Source: Bacteroidales bacterium (GTDB lineage: Bacteria > Bacteroidota > Bacteroidia > Bacteroidales > Bacteroidaceae). Taken from it: a stretch of DNA of 35,423 bases. Shown here one piece after another: positions 1 to 8,961 of the stretch (the first letter of the stretch is position 1; the number at the start of each line of letters is the position of its first letter). The stretch is taken from positions 1 through 35,423 of the forward strand of contig JALFTM010000188.1 in the NCBI GenBank assembly GCA_022788345.1, in the 5' to 3' direction. A model generated the notes under the pieces. That model did no database searches and had not been told where the DNA came from. It saw only the letters and a program-made list of their open reading frames with translations. The translations under genes were made by a program, and so were the position numbers.

Positions 1-2931
1 GATCCAAGCCTTTTCAACATTTGTCAAAGAGATCTCATTCTTACCAACTACTGCCGTAGAAGCCTTAGCCACAGTGGTGTGTGCAATACCAGTTGCTTGT
101 GCTTCTGGAGCATCGGCCTCGCCTTGGTCGTGAAGATCAACTTGCTTAGGACGACCCTTAGACTCATCGCCTTGGATCTCTACCGCAAAGTCAATAGAGA
201 AACCTTTCGCTGTCAAGCCAACAGGGCCAGGGTGTGGGAACCAAGCATCTGAGAACACAACGCGCAAACGGCTCTTACCTACACGAGCATTTGCTGGGAT
301 AGTAATCTTTTGTTTGATACCTGGCTCTTGGAAGTTGTTTGTCCCTTTTCTTGCAGTACCAAGGTCGAAGATATTCTCTCCGCCTTCAGTAAGCGTACCT
401 GGGCTGAACGTGCGACTTTCATCGAGATCAAGGTAAGCTTTACCGAAGCAATAGCGCAAGCCATCGTCTGAAGCAGCACTTGCACGGCCAAAGTCAGCGG
501 CTTTGAAGAAGAGTTCTATCTCTTGGCCTTGTCTTACAATAAGCGGACGATGGGTTGTTGTTGCATCCACATATTGTGTATTATTAGGTTGAGGTTGGCC
601 ATTGGTGTAGTCCAAATCTTGGATAGCTCCCGTAGTTGTGAAAGTTGTGATATAGCGTTGTTCAACAGCTTTCTGCAAGCCTTCAGAAGCAGGATTGATT
701 TGAGATTTTCCGTAAGACTTATCTGAGTAAGCTGGTACGCCTGCTGTGCGTTCAACTCCAAGCCATTGAATAGGTGAATAGGTTTTCAAATCCGTTGACA
801 CTGCACGAACGCCAAAGAAAGGTTTCTCTGCATCATTCTCAAAAATCATATCACCGATAAAAGCCGCCCAAGAAGAAGTAGTAGCAATCACGTGAGGCGT
901 GCCATTCTCTCCATTCTTGTAAACAACCTCAAAGTGGTCGATATTGAGCTCGTCATTATAAGCCATGCCAAACTCCTTGCGGTCTTTTCCTTCACCTTCA
1001 ACAGCCCAACTAAGCTTTACTGCCATAGATTGAGTAGTCTCTTCCTTTACTTCAGCAAGGAGACTATTTTCCTTAATAGAAGCTGGAGCAACTTGCGTAT
1101 CATCATTGATTTCCAGTTTACCTACATAGAGATCGTAGGCAGAACCATCGCCTTTTACACGCAAACCGACGTGAGTGATGACATCACCAGCGTTGAGACC
1201 TGTGATTTGTACATCATTCTCTTTCCATTGCTTATCGGCTGTTTCACCTGCAGGAACTTCAATCCAATCAGTGCTACCCTCCTTTTGAAGAATAACATAA
1301 AGATTTGAAGCTGTTGCACCTGCTTTACCTTCTGCCCATTTTAAGGCGACTTTCAAGTAAGGGTTAGTACCTACTACGAGATTCGTGCGATAAAGCACCA
1401 CATCTGTGTTATTTGGCGTGCCTTTCAATCGAAGTGAAGAACCTCCCATGTAAGAGTCACGATGTGTGAAAGATGGCTGCAAATCTGTAGCTATTTGTGT
1501 CGTACCTGTTTGATACACCAGCCAGCGGTATGTAGGCACTACATCCTGCGCACTCATATTGTACCATGAAGTGAAAGTCTTCTTACCCTTATAGTTGTAG
1601 CGATCGCCATTACCCAAAGAGAAATGAGTGCGGAAAGGCAATTTGCCTTGAATAGCAGAACGTTCAGGAATATAGGTGGCAAGTCCAGGGAAGTTGTACA
1701 TAGCAGGATTTGAGCCTTGGCTTCCCCATGAATATTCTCCACCTCCCATAGGGCGATTAGAAGGATTACGCTTACCTCCAGAGAACACACGTTCCAATAA
1801 AGATTGATAGTTCTCTTGGGCATCAAACGCATCTGTACCTGTATTGTTTGACCACAAACGGCTATTAGAGTGTTCACCCCAAAGAACCATATTCATGCGC
1901 TTTGAAGCCTCCTTTTCTTCTGGAGAGGTGTCGCCATATCCTTCGCCCGCGAAGTTCTCCCAAGAGCGGTTCATGTGCACAATCCATGCACCAGCGTACA
2001 CACCTTCTGCCGTACCAAAGTTTCGTTCAGCTACAAGAACAGAGCGACCAGGAGAGCTTGTAAAATCATCACCTTCATAGTTAAGGAAAGTATCAGCAGT
2101 CTTACTGCCTCTCGTTCCATACAAATGATCGACATTGGCATCCGTCAATCTACTTGTATTGGTGTACATACCAATGTGGAAGTTTCTAAATCCAAGTTCT
2201 TCTGCTCTCTTATAGAGTTGCTTATGGAACTGAACAATCTCTTGATCGGCATAACGATAGGTACTCTCCCAGTTGTAGTTGATACCATCAGTACCGAAGT
2301 ACAATAAGATATTCAGCAGTGGATCTATGTATTTATACTTACCATTTTCTTTTTCAATGATAAAAGAAAAGAAGTTTTCAGCCGCAGATCCTGTTCCATG
2401 ATCAAAGAACTTGATACCGCTATAAATGTCTGTACCATTCTTGTGCGCTGCATCTGCCCAAGCACCAGGACCTTGGAAAAGGCCGTGATTCCAGTTACCA
2501 AACTTCGCAGTGTAGTTCCACATAGAAAACACGTCATCATTGAAGTTGGCACTGGGATAGCCACCCAAGCCTTTACCATCGCCAGATGGGATATTCATCC
2601 ACAACTTACGGGTAGGATACAAGCCCTTTACCAGAAGGTCTTCTGCCTTAGGTTCGATAATGGCGCGAGGGCGCACGTGTGAGCGTACAAATTCAAGGTC
2701 ATGTTTACTAAAACCTGCAGCCTCAAACTCTGCCATAGTAGGGAATTTTTTACCTGCCTTATGAGCATTATAAAAGAGTTTAAGGAAGTTATTATCAGAG
2801 AATGGGTCGAAGTTGTAAACCTTCGTTGATGCAGAAGCAGGAATTGAAGTTGTCTGCGCAACCATTGTCTGAGGTATGCCCACGGCCATAGAGCCGAAGA
2901 GTGTCATCAAGAGTAATGATTTCTTGTTCAT
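1..2931 (-). CDS. GH85 endo-beta-N-acetylglucosaminidase, exported, 3' end beyond window
   Basis: The frame is open from the ATG at 2931 to the window edge (977 codons, no stop), so it is missing from the ORF track, which shows only shadow frames here. It begins MNKKSLLLMTLFGSMAVG, a signal peptide likely cut near MVAQ. Residues about 78-400 look like a GH85 catalytic barrel (LYPTRKLWMNIP, FGNWNHGLFQGPG, LYFGTDGINYNWES). In GH85 an Asn and a Glu two residues apart act in substrate-assisted cleavage of the GlcNAc-beta-1,4-GlcNAc core of N-glycans; here these would be N220 and E222. Carbohydrate-binding and Fn3-like segments follow. Residues about 820-890 (LDLDESRTFSPG, then ITIPANARVGKSRLRV) resemble a GEVED-type module, which is tentative. 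The C-terminus, where a T9SS sorting domain might sit, is outside the window. It lies 96 bp downstream of susD as the enzyme of the locus. The family is confident; the exact glycan is not. Confidence 0.85.
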   Translation of the reverse strand, partial: MNKKSLLLMTLFGSMAVGIPQTMVAQTTSIPASASTKVYNFDPFSDNNFLKLFYNAHKAGKKFPTMAEFEAAGFSKHDLEFVRSHVRPRAIIEPKAEDLLVKGLYPTRKLWMNIPSGDGKGLGGYPSANFNDDVFSMWNYTAKFGNWNHGLFQGPGAWADAAHKNGTDIYSGIKFFDHGTGSAAENFFSFIIEKENGKYKYIDPLLNILLYFGTDGINYNWESTYRYADQEIVQFHKQLYKRAEELGFRNFHIGMYTNTSRLTDANVDHLYGTRGSKTADTFLNYEGDDFTSSPGRSVLVAERNFGTAEGVYAGAWIVHMNRSWENFAGEGYGDTSPEEKEASKRMNMVLWGEHSNSRLWSNNTGTDAFDAQENYQSLLERVFSGGKRNPSNRPMGGGEYSWGSQGSNPAMYNFPGLATYIPERSAIQGKLPFRTHFSLGNGDRYNYKGKKTFTSWYNMSAQDVVPTYRWLVYQTGTTQIATDLQPSFTHRDSYMGGSSLRLKGTPNNTDVVLYRTNLVVGTNPYLKVALKWAEGKAGATASNLYVILQKEGSTDWIEVPAGETADKQWKENDVQITGLNAGDVITHVGLRVKGDGSAYDLYVGKLEINDDTQVAPASIKENSLLAEVKEETTQSMAVKLSWAVEGEGKDRKEFGMAYNDELNIDHFEVVYKNGENGTPHVIATTSSWAAFIGDMIFENDAEKPFFGVRAVSTDLKTYSPIQWLGVERTAGVPAYSDKSYGKSQINPASEGLQKAVEQRYITTFTTTGAIQDLDYTNGQPQPNNTQYVDATTTHRPLIVRQGQEIELFFKAADFGRASAASDDGLRYCFGKAYLDLDESRTFSPGTLTEGGENIFDLGTARKGTNNFQEPGIKQKITIPANARVGKSRLRVVFSDAWFPHPGPVGLTAKGFSIDFAVEIQGDESKGRPKQVDLHDQGEADAPEAQATGIAHTTVAKASTAVVGKNEISLTNVEKAWI

Positions 2932-2962
2932 ACTTGATTGATTAAAAGAGTTAGTGAAGAAA

Positions 2963-2990
2963 GATGGCGGAGGAGTGATCCTCCGCCATC
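2963..2990 (-). promoter_or_regulatory. 12-bp perfect hairpin between susD and the GH85 gene
   Basis: GATGGCGGAGGA pairs perfectly with TCCTCCGCCATC around a 4-nt loop. On the minus strand it is followed by TTTCTTCACT, only weakly T-rich, so it could be a leaky terminator or an mRNA-end stabiliser that sets susCD expression above the downstream enzyme. It starts about 37 nt after the susD stop and ends 31 nt before the GH85 start. Confidence 0.6.
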
Positions 2991-3027
2991 AGGAGGATAT
3001 TTTATTTTGTACCTAAAAGGCTAAAGT

Positions 3028-4815
3028 TTAGAAATTGGCTTGGTTTTTATCCCACCAAAGGCGAGTGGCTTGCACATCTTCGCCTCCAAGAGCCTTGAGG
3101 CCTGATGTGGCGATGTCTGCTGCAACAGAAGCCTCGGAACGTCCGGGGAAAGGAATGCGACGAATGAGATCGCCAGGTTTCAAGCTACCATCGCCATCGT
3201 CAACATTGAGCACTGGGAACATCTTGGGATAACCCGTGCGCCGTGCCTCTGTCCAAGCCTCATAAGAGTAAGGATAAAGGGCGATGTACTTTTGTGTAAT
3301 GATCTTCTCAAGCATTGTCTCTTTAGAGTCGGCAGCGTTCCAAGCTACACCAATCTTTGTCACACTTTCTGCATTGTTTGCCGCATCAAGAGGATCCACA
3401 TAAGTGTAGGCAGTTGCTTCCTTTTGGGCTTTGTAAGCCTCCAAACGCGATGTATAGCGAGAGTTGTTGCTGGGATCGTCAAGGAAAGCGTTATCAATAC
3501 CAGCGTTATAGAAGCTTTCGGCTGTTCCGCCCATGTCCCAACCACGAAGTGCACCTTCAGCACGGAGGAATTGTACTTCTGCGAGCTTCATAATATATAA
3601 TGGAGCTTGTGCGAAAGGACGCTTATCGATACGAGAGTAAGCAATGCGTGTATTCACATCATAACTCTGCCCCTCGCTCATGTAAGTTCCTGCGCGCAAA
3701 CCGACAATACGGCTTCCTGAGGGCAAAGATAAGGATGGATCTGTGGGGTTGTTGAGATCGCCTGAGTTCTTACGGAAAATATAGTTGATGTAAGGGTGGT
3801 TCAAGCTCATCAACAAACTCTCGAACGAAGCATTCAAACGGGTATCGCTCCAAGACTCTGAAATTTCCACCAAAGGGTTGGTGAAGCCAAGCACTGAAGG
3901 ATAGAGCGCAGCTTCTTCCTCGTGCGAAGTGATAACACCTTCCTTGATGGCAGCCTCTGCCCACAGCTTTGCGGTGTCGGGGCTGACCTTAACGATGTGC
4001 ATCGCCATACGAAGCTTCAGAGAGTTGGCCAAAAGGCGAAGGTTTTCAATGCTGGGGGCTTTAGCAATAGAGATGTATTTCTTCACTACGCTGTCCACCT
4101 TGTTGCGATACCATTCTGGCTTCGTTGGATAGTGCTTAAAGCACGCATTGATAGTGTCAAGGTTTTCTACGATGCTGTGATAGATGTCATGCACAGAGTT
4201 GTAGGTGTAAGGGAAGTCTTCCTTCTGACGCTTATAGTCTTGATAGGTGATTGGTCCATAAACATCTGTCACCTCTTGGCTGGCATAGTTAAAAAGGAGT
4301 AGAGCGGCTGCTTTCAATTCTGGCACGCTGTCCACAGCTGGGTGGTTCAACAAAGGAACGACACCATTGCGCACAATGCCATAAGAGCCATTTGCACCTG
4401 AAGTGTACTTGGGGTTATCGTCATAAGTCGATGACATGCTACCGCCCGTACCCGATGAGAAGTTGTGAGGAAGTACGGAGTAGCCTGCATAGTTGTCAAT
4501 ACACATGGTGAATTGGTACTGATAGGCGTGTGCACCGGGGAAAGCACCTTCTTTACCGCCACGCATCGCATACTGTGCCGTCAACATCTGCCCAAAATTG
4601 AGCGTCAATTTATTGAGGCTGGAGTCTACGCTGGCGCGAGAAGCCAGTTTGGTATAAAGAATAGAGTCTGCCTTACCTGAGTTGTAGGTGACACGTTCCA
4701 CAATGCCTTCGCTCTTCGTCACATTGGAAGCTGGCGTATCATAGTCCAAGCAAGATTGAAGGCTCATTGTGCCAGCAGCCAACAACGATGCAAGCGTTAA
4801 TATCTGGGATTTCAT
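3028..4815 (-). CDS. SusD/RagB-family glycan-binding lipoprotein
   Basis: This 595-aa protein begins with a lipoprotein signal peptide whose lipobox LQSC puts the acylated Cys at residue 22, so it is expected at the outer membrane facing outward. The segment ITQKYIALYPYSYEAWTEAR and the following RRTGYPK near the C-terminus match the SusD-like group often annotated as SusD_2. SusD proteins cap the SusC barrel and capture oligosaccharides. The gene follows susC by 147 bp and precedes the GH85 gene on the same strand, which suggests N-glycan-derived ligands. The sequence fixes the family, but the ligand is inference. Length is normal for the family and no defect was seen. Confidence 0.9.
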   Translation of the reverse strand: MKSQILTLASLLAAGTMSLQSCLDYDTPASNVTKSEGIVERVTYNSGKADSILYTKLASRASVDSSLNKLTLNFGQMLTAQYAMRGGKEGAFPGAHAYQYQFTMCIDNYAGYSVLPHNFSSGTGGSMSSTYDDNPKYTSGANGSYGIVRNGVVPLLNHPAVDSVPELKAAALLLFNYASQEVTDVYGPITYQDYKRQKEDFPYTYNSVHDIYHSIVENLDTINACFKHYPTKPEWYRNKVDSVVKKYISIAKAPSIENLRLLANSLKLRMAMHIVKVSPDTAKLWAEAAIKEGVITSHEEEAALYPSVLGFTNPLVEISESWSDTRLNASFESLLMSLNHPYINYIFRKNSGDLNNPTDPSLSLPSGSRIVGLRAGTYMSEGQSYDVNTRIAYSRIDKRPFAQAPLYIMKLAEVQFLRAEGALRGWDMGGTAESFYNAGIDNAFLDDPSNNSRYTSRLEAYKAQKEATAYTYVDPLDAANNAESVTKIGVAWNAADSKETMLEKIITQKYIALYPYSYEAWTEARRTGYPKMFPVLNVDDGDGSLKPGDLIRRIPFPGRSEASVAADIATSGLKALGGEDVQATRLWWDKNQANF

Positions 4816-4869
4816 AAAGTATGTCTCTTAAGTAGGTAATTATTGGGGAAAGAAGACCGCAGGCAAGAG

Positions 4870-4940
4870 CTTAGGAAGGCACGATGGATAGGAATTTGCA
4901 CACAGAGCTGACTGTCACAGGCCTTATGTGCTTTCCTAAG
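4870..4940 (-). promoter_or_regulatory. structured susC-susD intergenic region (13-bp stem)
   Basis: CTTAGGAARGCAC-type arms (4870-4882 and 4928-4940) pair over 13 positions with one wobble or mismatch, enclosing about 45 nt. GGCA/TGCC just outside can extend the stem after an interior loop. It occupies most of the 147-bp gap. A role in transcript processing or differential expression within the locus is inference; there is no poly-T tail, so a simple terminator is unlikely. Confidence 0.5.
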
Positions 4941-4962
4941 TACCTGCCATGGGTCGAATTAT

Positions 4963-7900
4963 TTAGAAGTTCATCTTCACGGAGAAACCGAAGGAGCGTG
5001 CAGAGGGTTGTGAGAAGACTTCGAATCCGCTCAAACCATTTTGTGTTGATACTGCTACATCGGGGTCTACGGGAGCATCCTTATAGAGGAAGAAGAGGTT
5101 GCGTGCGATGAACGACACAGAAAGGTTCTTGGAATCGCCAAAGAGGTTGCGGAACGTGTAGCCGAGCGAGAGTTCACGCAAACGGAAGTTCGTCGCATTA
5201 TAGACGTACTGCGTAGGATAGAACTTGCTACCGATTTCGCGATAATAGCCTTCAATGGGCGTGAGCTGTCCGTCAGGAAGACGCATGGCAGGTTGGCCAT
5301 TGAGCATCAAACCTGTGCGTTCTGCCTCCAAGCGGGCATTAGCAGTGCGCTCCGACACACCATATTGGTCAAGCACAGCCTCTGTATAAGAAACAATTTT
5401 GCCACCAATGCGACCGTTGATCAGGAAGAAGAGTGAGAAGTCCTTATAATTAAGCGTGTTGCTCCAACCAAGTTGCCACTTAGAGTTCATGTTGCCGATA
5501 TACACCATCTTGTCCACATCGGGCGAGAGCGAAGGGATGCCACGGCTGTCGAGCTTGATGCTACCATCTGCATTGCGCACAAAGTCCTTCGCATACATGT
5601 CGCCATATGTGCCACCTGTGTTGTAGCGTATCTCAACATTACCGCCGACAAGGCTCTGTGCAATTTTGGCTTCTCGGCCTTTCTCTACGTAGGTTTCTAC
5701 GATGCGGTTGTGGTTATAGGACACATTCACACCTGTACGCCATTGCCAATCGCGGGCGAAAGGCCAGTTGTAACTGGCAGAGGCTTCAATACCTTGGTTG
5801 CGGATGATACCTGTATTCACCACACGACTGCGACCGCTCGCTGCTGGAATAACAAGGTAAGAGTTGTGCATGGCCGTATTATAATACGTCATGTCTAAGT
5901 TCAAACGGCTGTTGAAAAGCCCTGCTTCGAAACCAGTTTCAAAAGACTTGGTCTTCTCTGGAACTGGGTTGTTCACTACCTCGTATGCAGAAATACCGAC
6001 AGAGCCTGTCACCAAGTTGCTGGACACCTTGTTGAAGAGAATGTTGGGAATTGAGTTACCCACTTCACTATAAGACAGACGATACTTCAGATAGTTCACG
6101 AAGCTGGGCAAACGCAAGAGCTGGCTCAAGATGGCATTACCACCCAAAGAGAAGTAGCCATAGTTGTTGGCTGTGCCAAAATGTTTGAATTGCTCAAAGG
6201 CGCAATACCAGTCGTGGCGATAAGAGGCATCGAAGAACAACATGTCTTTCCAGCCCACTTGTGCTGTAAAGATAGTTGCGCGGTCCCAGTCGGATGTTTT
6301 ATACTGCGACATTGAACGATAGCCACCACCAGCTTCTGTTGAGAAGAAATTCACTGTGGAGGGCAACTTTTGCAACATGCCGTCATAAACTGTTGCTGGT
6401 GCTCCGAACGATTGATACTCGCCATGCACCGTGTGCCCTACCCAACCTGCTGTTGCAGAAAGGCTATAGTCGCCGAATTGCTTATTGAACGATGCCAGAT
6501 AATCAACATAAATCTCATCGCTCTTGCTGTGGTTGTTGTAATAGTCGCCGAAAGCAGAATAGTTTTTAGGCAAACGAGTGGTTGCCCAGCGTTCTGTAGC
6601 GCCACGCGAACGATCGAAGTTGGCAGAAATGCGTGCTTGCATCGTGAGCCATTCAAACACCTTGAGACGACCACTGATGTAACCGCTCACACGCTCATCA
6701 CGTAGGATGCTGTTGTTTTGGCGTGCCAACCAATAAGGGTTGTTGCTGGCTGTGTTCAAACTATAAGCCCAATCCTGCATTGTTCCCTTAAGGGTTGCTA
6801 CATCAGACTGCCACACATAACCATTTGCACCGCCCACATAGTGATAGATAGGCAATGATTCCCACGTTCCCTCGGTAGCATAATGATTGGCATAATAGTC
6901 CATATCTATGTTACGAGGTGTCAAGTAGATATCGTAGAGAGGGTTGAGCGTTGTGCCACCGCCGAGACGGTTTTGTGTGCGGGTTTGCACATAGTTCAAG
7001 CTCACATCAACTCCCAATCGCTTATTAAAAAGTTCGTAGCTTTGTCGGAAAGAAAAAGTATTGCGGTTATAAGCGTTGTTTGGTATCATGCCCTTGGCAT
7101 GGTTGTTCGCCATAGAGAAGTAGGTTTTAACCTTCTCTGTACCGCCACTCACAGAAACGCTATTATTGGTTGTCACACCTGTACGGAGGAAGTTGGCGAT
7201 GTCGTCAGCACCTTGACGACGCAAGCGAGCTGGCGAGCCAGCAATTTGCGCATCGGTGATGTCGGCCAATTTTCCACCCCAGCTGTCATACGTTGGAGTG
7301 TTACCATTGAATTGTGAACCATAGATGTTTTGGATCTTTGGCGTTACGAAAGGCGATTCAAAGACAACACTTGAAGATACATTGACATCCAAACGGCCTT
7401 CCTTACCTTTCTTTGTGGTAATCATCAACACACCATTGGCTGCTAAGCTACCATAAAGTGCAGAAGCGTTAGCACCCTTCAGCACATTGATATCCTCAAT
7501 ATCATCAGGGTTAATCATTGACAAGGGGTCGGAACCTTCCGTCGTGCCTTGATAGGTCAAACTTTGACCATCGCCCCACCCTTTTTGGTTGCTCGTGTTG
7601 TTGGTCATGGGGATACCATCAACTACAATCAGCGGTGCATTATTACCCAAGATGGATTTTGCACCACGGAGCTGTATCTTAGACGCACCGCCTGCACCAC
7701 CTGCACTGGGCGTAATCGTCACGCCAGAAACGCGACCTTCCAAAGAGTTGGCCACGTTCGCATTTTGCACACGCTGCAAGTCGGTAGAAGAAATCTTTTG
7801 GGTCGAATAAGTCAAAGACTTCTCTTTGCGTTGGATACCCATAGCTGTTACAACTACTTCGCTGAATTGGTTGTCCAACTCTTGTAGTGTAATGTTAAGG

Positions 7901-8214
7901 GCTTCGCCAGTCCATCGTGTCGTTGTAGCCTTATAGCCTATCAAGCTCACACGAATTGTTGCACCTTGCTTCACGTTTTTAAGCGTGAATTGTCCTTGTG
8001 CATCGGTCAGCACTACTTGTGAAGTACCCACAAGGACAACTGATGCCCCTTCAATGGGCATTCCTTGCGCATCTTTTACAACTCCAGATACTGTGCTCGT
8101 TTGTTGAACCACAGCGACATTAGGGGTTAATAGCAACGGCGTTGCAGATGCAGGCACTGCAAGTGCAAGTGGCAGAAGTGCTAATACTTTTCGAGAAAAG
8201 TTCTTTTTTGCCAT
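4963..8214 (-). CDS. SusC/RagA-family TonB-dependent outer membrane transporter
   Basis: This 1083-aa protein starts MAKKNFSRKVLALLPLALAV (signal peptide, probable cut after PASA). A carboxypeptidase-regulatory-like beta domain covers about residues 40-115 (STVSGVVKDAQG, SLIGYKATTTR). A TonB-box-like SEVVVTAMG follows at about 118-126, then the plug (LEGRVSGVTI, LIVVDGIPM) and a long beta-barrel ending GFSVKMNF. The terminal aromatic residue is typical of barrel proteins. With SusD it forms the lidded importer that uses TonB energy to bring oligosaccharides into the periplasm. The gene order susC, susD, GH85 on one strand points to N-glycan fragments as the cargo, which is inference. There is no N-terminal STN extension, so ECF sigma/anti-sigma signalling through this protein is not indicated, and no regulator gene is in the window. 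Confidence 0.95.
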   Translation of the reverse strand: MAKKNFSRKVLALLPLALAVPASATPLLLTPNVAVVQQTSTVSGVVKDAQGMPIEGASVVLVGTSQVVLTDAQGQFTLKNVKQGATIRVSLIGYKATTTRWTGEALNITLQELDNQFSEVVVTAMGIQRKEKSLTYSTQKISSTDLQRVQNANVANSLEGRVSGVTITPSAGGAGGASKIQLRGAKSILGNNAPLIVVDGIPMTNNTSNQKGWGDGQSLTYQGTTEGSDPLSMINPDDIEDINVLKGANASALYGSLAANGVLMITTKKGKEGRLDVNVSSSVVFESPFVTPKIQNIYGSQFNGNTPTYDSWGGKLADITDAQIAGSPARLRRQGADDIANFLRTGVTTNNSVSVSGGTEKVKTYFSMANNHAKGMIPNNAYNRNTFSFRQSYELFNKRLGVDVSLNYVQTRTQNRLGGGTTLNPLYDIYLTPRNIDMDYYANHYATEGTWESLPIYHYVGGANGYVWQSDVATLKGTMQDWAYSLNTASNNPYWLARQNNSILRDERVSGYISGRLKVFEWLTMQARISANFDRSRGATERWATTRLPKNYSAFGDYYNNHSKSDEIYVDYLASFNKQFGDYSLSATAGWVGHTVHGEYQSFGAPATVYDGMLQKLPSTVNFFSTEAGGGYRSMSQYKTSDWDRATIFTAQVGWKDMLFFDASYRHDWYCAFEQFKHFGTANNYGYFSLGGNAILSQLLRLPSFVNYLKYRLSYSEVGNSIPNILFNKVSSNLVTGSVGISAYEVVNNPVPEKTKSFETGFEAGLFNSRLNLDMTYYNTAMHNSYLVIPAASGRSRVVNTGIIRNQGIEASASYNWPFARDWQWRTGVNVSYNHNRIVETYVEKGREAKIAQSLVGGNVEIRYNTGGTYGDMYAKDFVRNADGSIKLDSRGIPSLSPDVDKMVYIGNMNSKWQLGWSNTLNYKDFSLFFLINGRIGGKIVSYTEAVLDQYGVSERTANARLEAERTGLMLNGQPAMRLPDGQLTPIEGYYREIGSKFYPTQYVYNATNFRLRELSLGYTFRNLFGDSKNLSVSFIARNLFFLYKDAPVDPDVAVSTQNGLSGFEVFSQPSARSFGFSVKMNF

Positions 8215-8354
8215 ATTGATATATAGATCTTAAATAGATGATTTGGTTTACTTGTAGAATTGTTGTGTCTTCATTCCCTCAAGAATACTTTTCTTTTATT
8301 CCAAAAGGGGCAATGCGTAAAACAAATGTGTTTGGGTCTGTTTTAACATTGCTT

Positions 8355-8378
8355 TTAAGAGGAATGGCGCCCTCTTAA
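8355..8378 (-). promoter_or_regulatory. 8-bp hairpin in the susC 5' leader
   Basis: TTAAGAGG and CCTCTTAA pair around an 8-nt loop. The hairpin lies between the candidate susC -7 element and the susC start, so it would be in the 5' untranslated region. A regulatory role is possible but not shown. Confidence 0.3.
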
Positions 8379-8403
8379 TACGTGTTTTGCTATATCAGCG
8401 TTG

Positions 8404-8411
8404 CAAATATA
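8404..8411 (-). promoter_or_regulatory. candidate susC promoter -7 element (TATATTTG)
   Basis: The minus strand reads TATATTTG, fitting the Bacteroidetes TAnnTTTG consensus. It would give a leader of about 185 nt before susC. No clear -33 TTTG was found at the usual spacing and the area is A/T-rich, so a chance match is possible. Confidence 0.35.
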
Positions 8412-8652
8412 TAAATATAATTTTGACATCTGACATGGTTGCCTTATTTATTTTCTTAAACGAAACACTTTTTAATTTATACTACCCCTAAAATTGTTAA
8501 TTGGAGATGTCATTTTCCCAACACTAAAAATGGCTCAGAAATGCCGCACCCTTATCGTTTCCCTCCCACCCCAAAGAAACGCACAACTCTATGATTTTCA
8601 TTAAAATAAAGCATAAAAAACACAACTCACACAGGGCTATAAAACAAGTCGC

Positions 8653-8716
8653 CCACTTGTGTTTTCTGGAAGCGCAGGAAGAAAATCTTTCCTGCGCTTC
8701 CAGAAAACACAAGTGG
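8653..8716. repeat. perfect 28-bp inverted repeat with 8-nt loop
   Basis: The left arm (8653-8680, starting CCACTTGTGTTTTCTGG) and right arm (8689-8716, ending AGAAAACACAAGTGG) are exact reverse complements over 28 bp. The centre reads GCGCAGGAAGAAAATC then TTTCCTGCGC. It is not followed by a T-run on either strand, and it is about 440 bp upstream of susC and 245 bp past sdaA. A very similar core occurs at about 15155-15185, which suggests a dispersed repeat family rather than a private terminator. Confidence 0.75.
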
Positions 8717-8838
8717 CGCAAGAAGGAAATGCGAAGAACATTATGGGAAAATTTTTCGCTTTTATGGCAGTTCACAAGCCTCTCAAAATGTTGATTTTAC
8801 TAAAAAAACAAAGCTTCTTAGCTTACATTTATTAACGA

Positions 8839-8874
8839 CATCGTGCCCCACCTCCGCAGAGATGGGGCACGATG
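8839..8874 (-). terminator. hairpin downstream of sdaA
   Basis: CATCGTGCCCCA and TGGGGCACGATG form a perfect 12-bp stem around a 12-nt loop, about 90 nt after the sdaA stop. There is no T-run on the minus strand (TCGTTAATAAATG follows), so it is a probable 3'-end structure rather than a classical intrinsic terminator. Confidence 0.45.
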
Positions 8875-8961
8875 CCACAGCCGATATTGTCGGTTGTCTT
8901 ATTCTGTTGTGACTTAAAAAAGCTGTTTGCTACGACACGGCCACCATGGGATATTTACCTC

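Larger units (their letters stand above)
8412..8961. other. gene-free interval between susC and sdaA
   Basis: No credible gene is seen. The two ORF-track entries here (8524-8775 and 8591-8794) read through a perfect inverted repeat in opposite directions and have no recognisable protein features. The interval holds the 28-bp inverted repeat and the hairpin behind sdaA listed separately; the rest is A/T-rich. Confidence 0.6.

Noticed and set aside
279-2861. The many small ORFs listed at the left end
   Set aside because: All are shadows of the single large GH85 frame, which the track misses because its stop lies outside the window.
8524-8794. 83-aa and 67-aa ORFs across the 28-bp inverted repeat
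   Set aside because: Both read the palindrome in opposite directions (both contain CFLEAQE), which explains their open frames.
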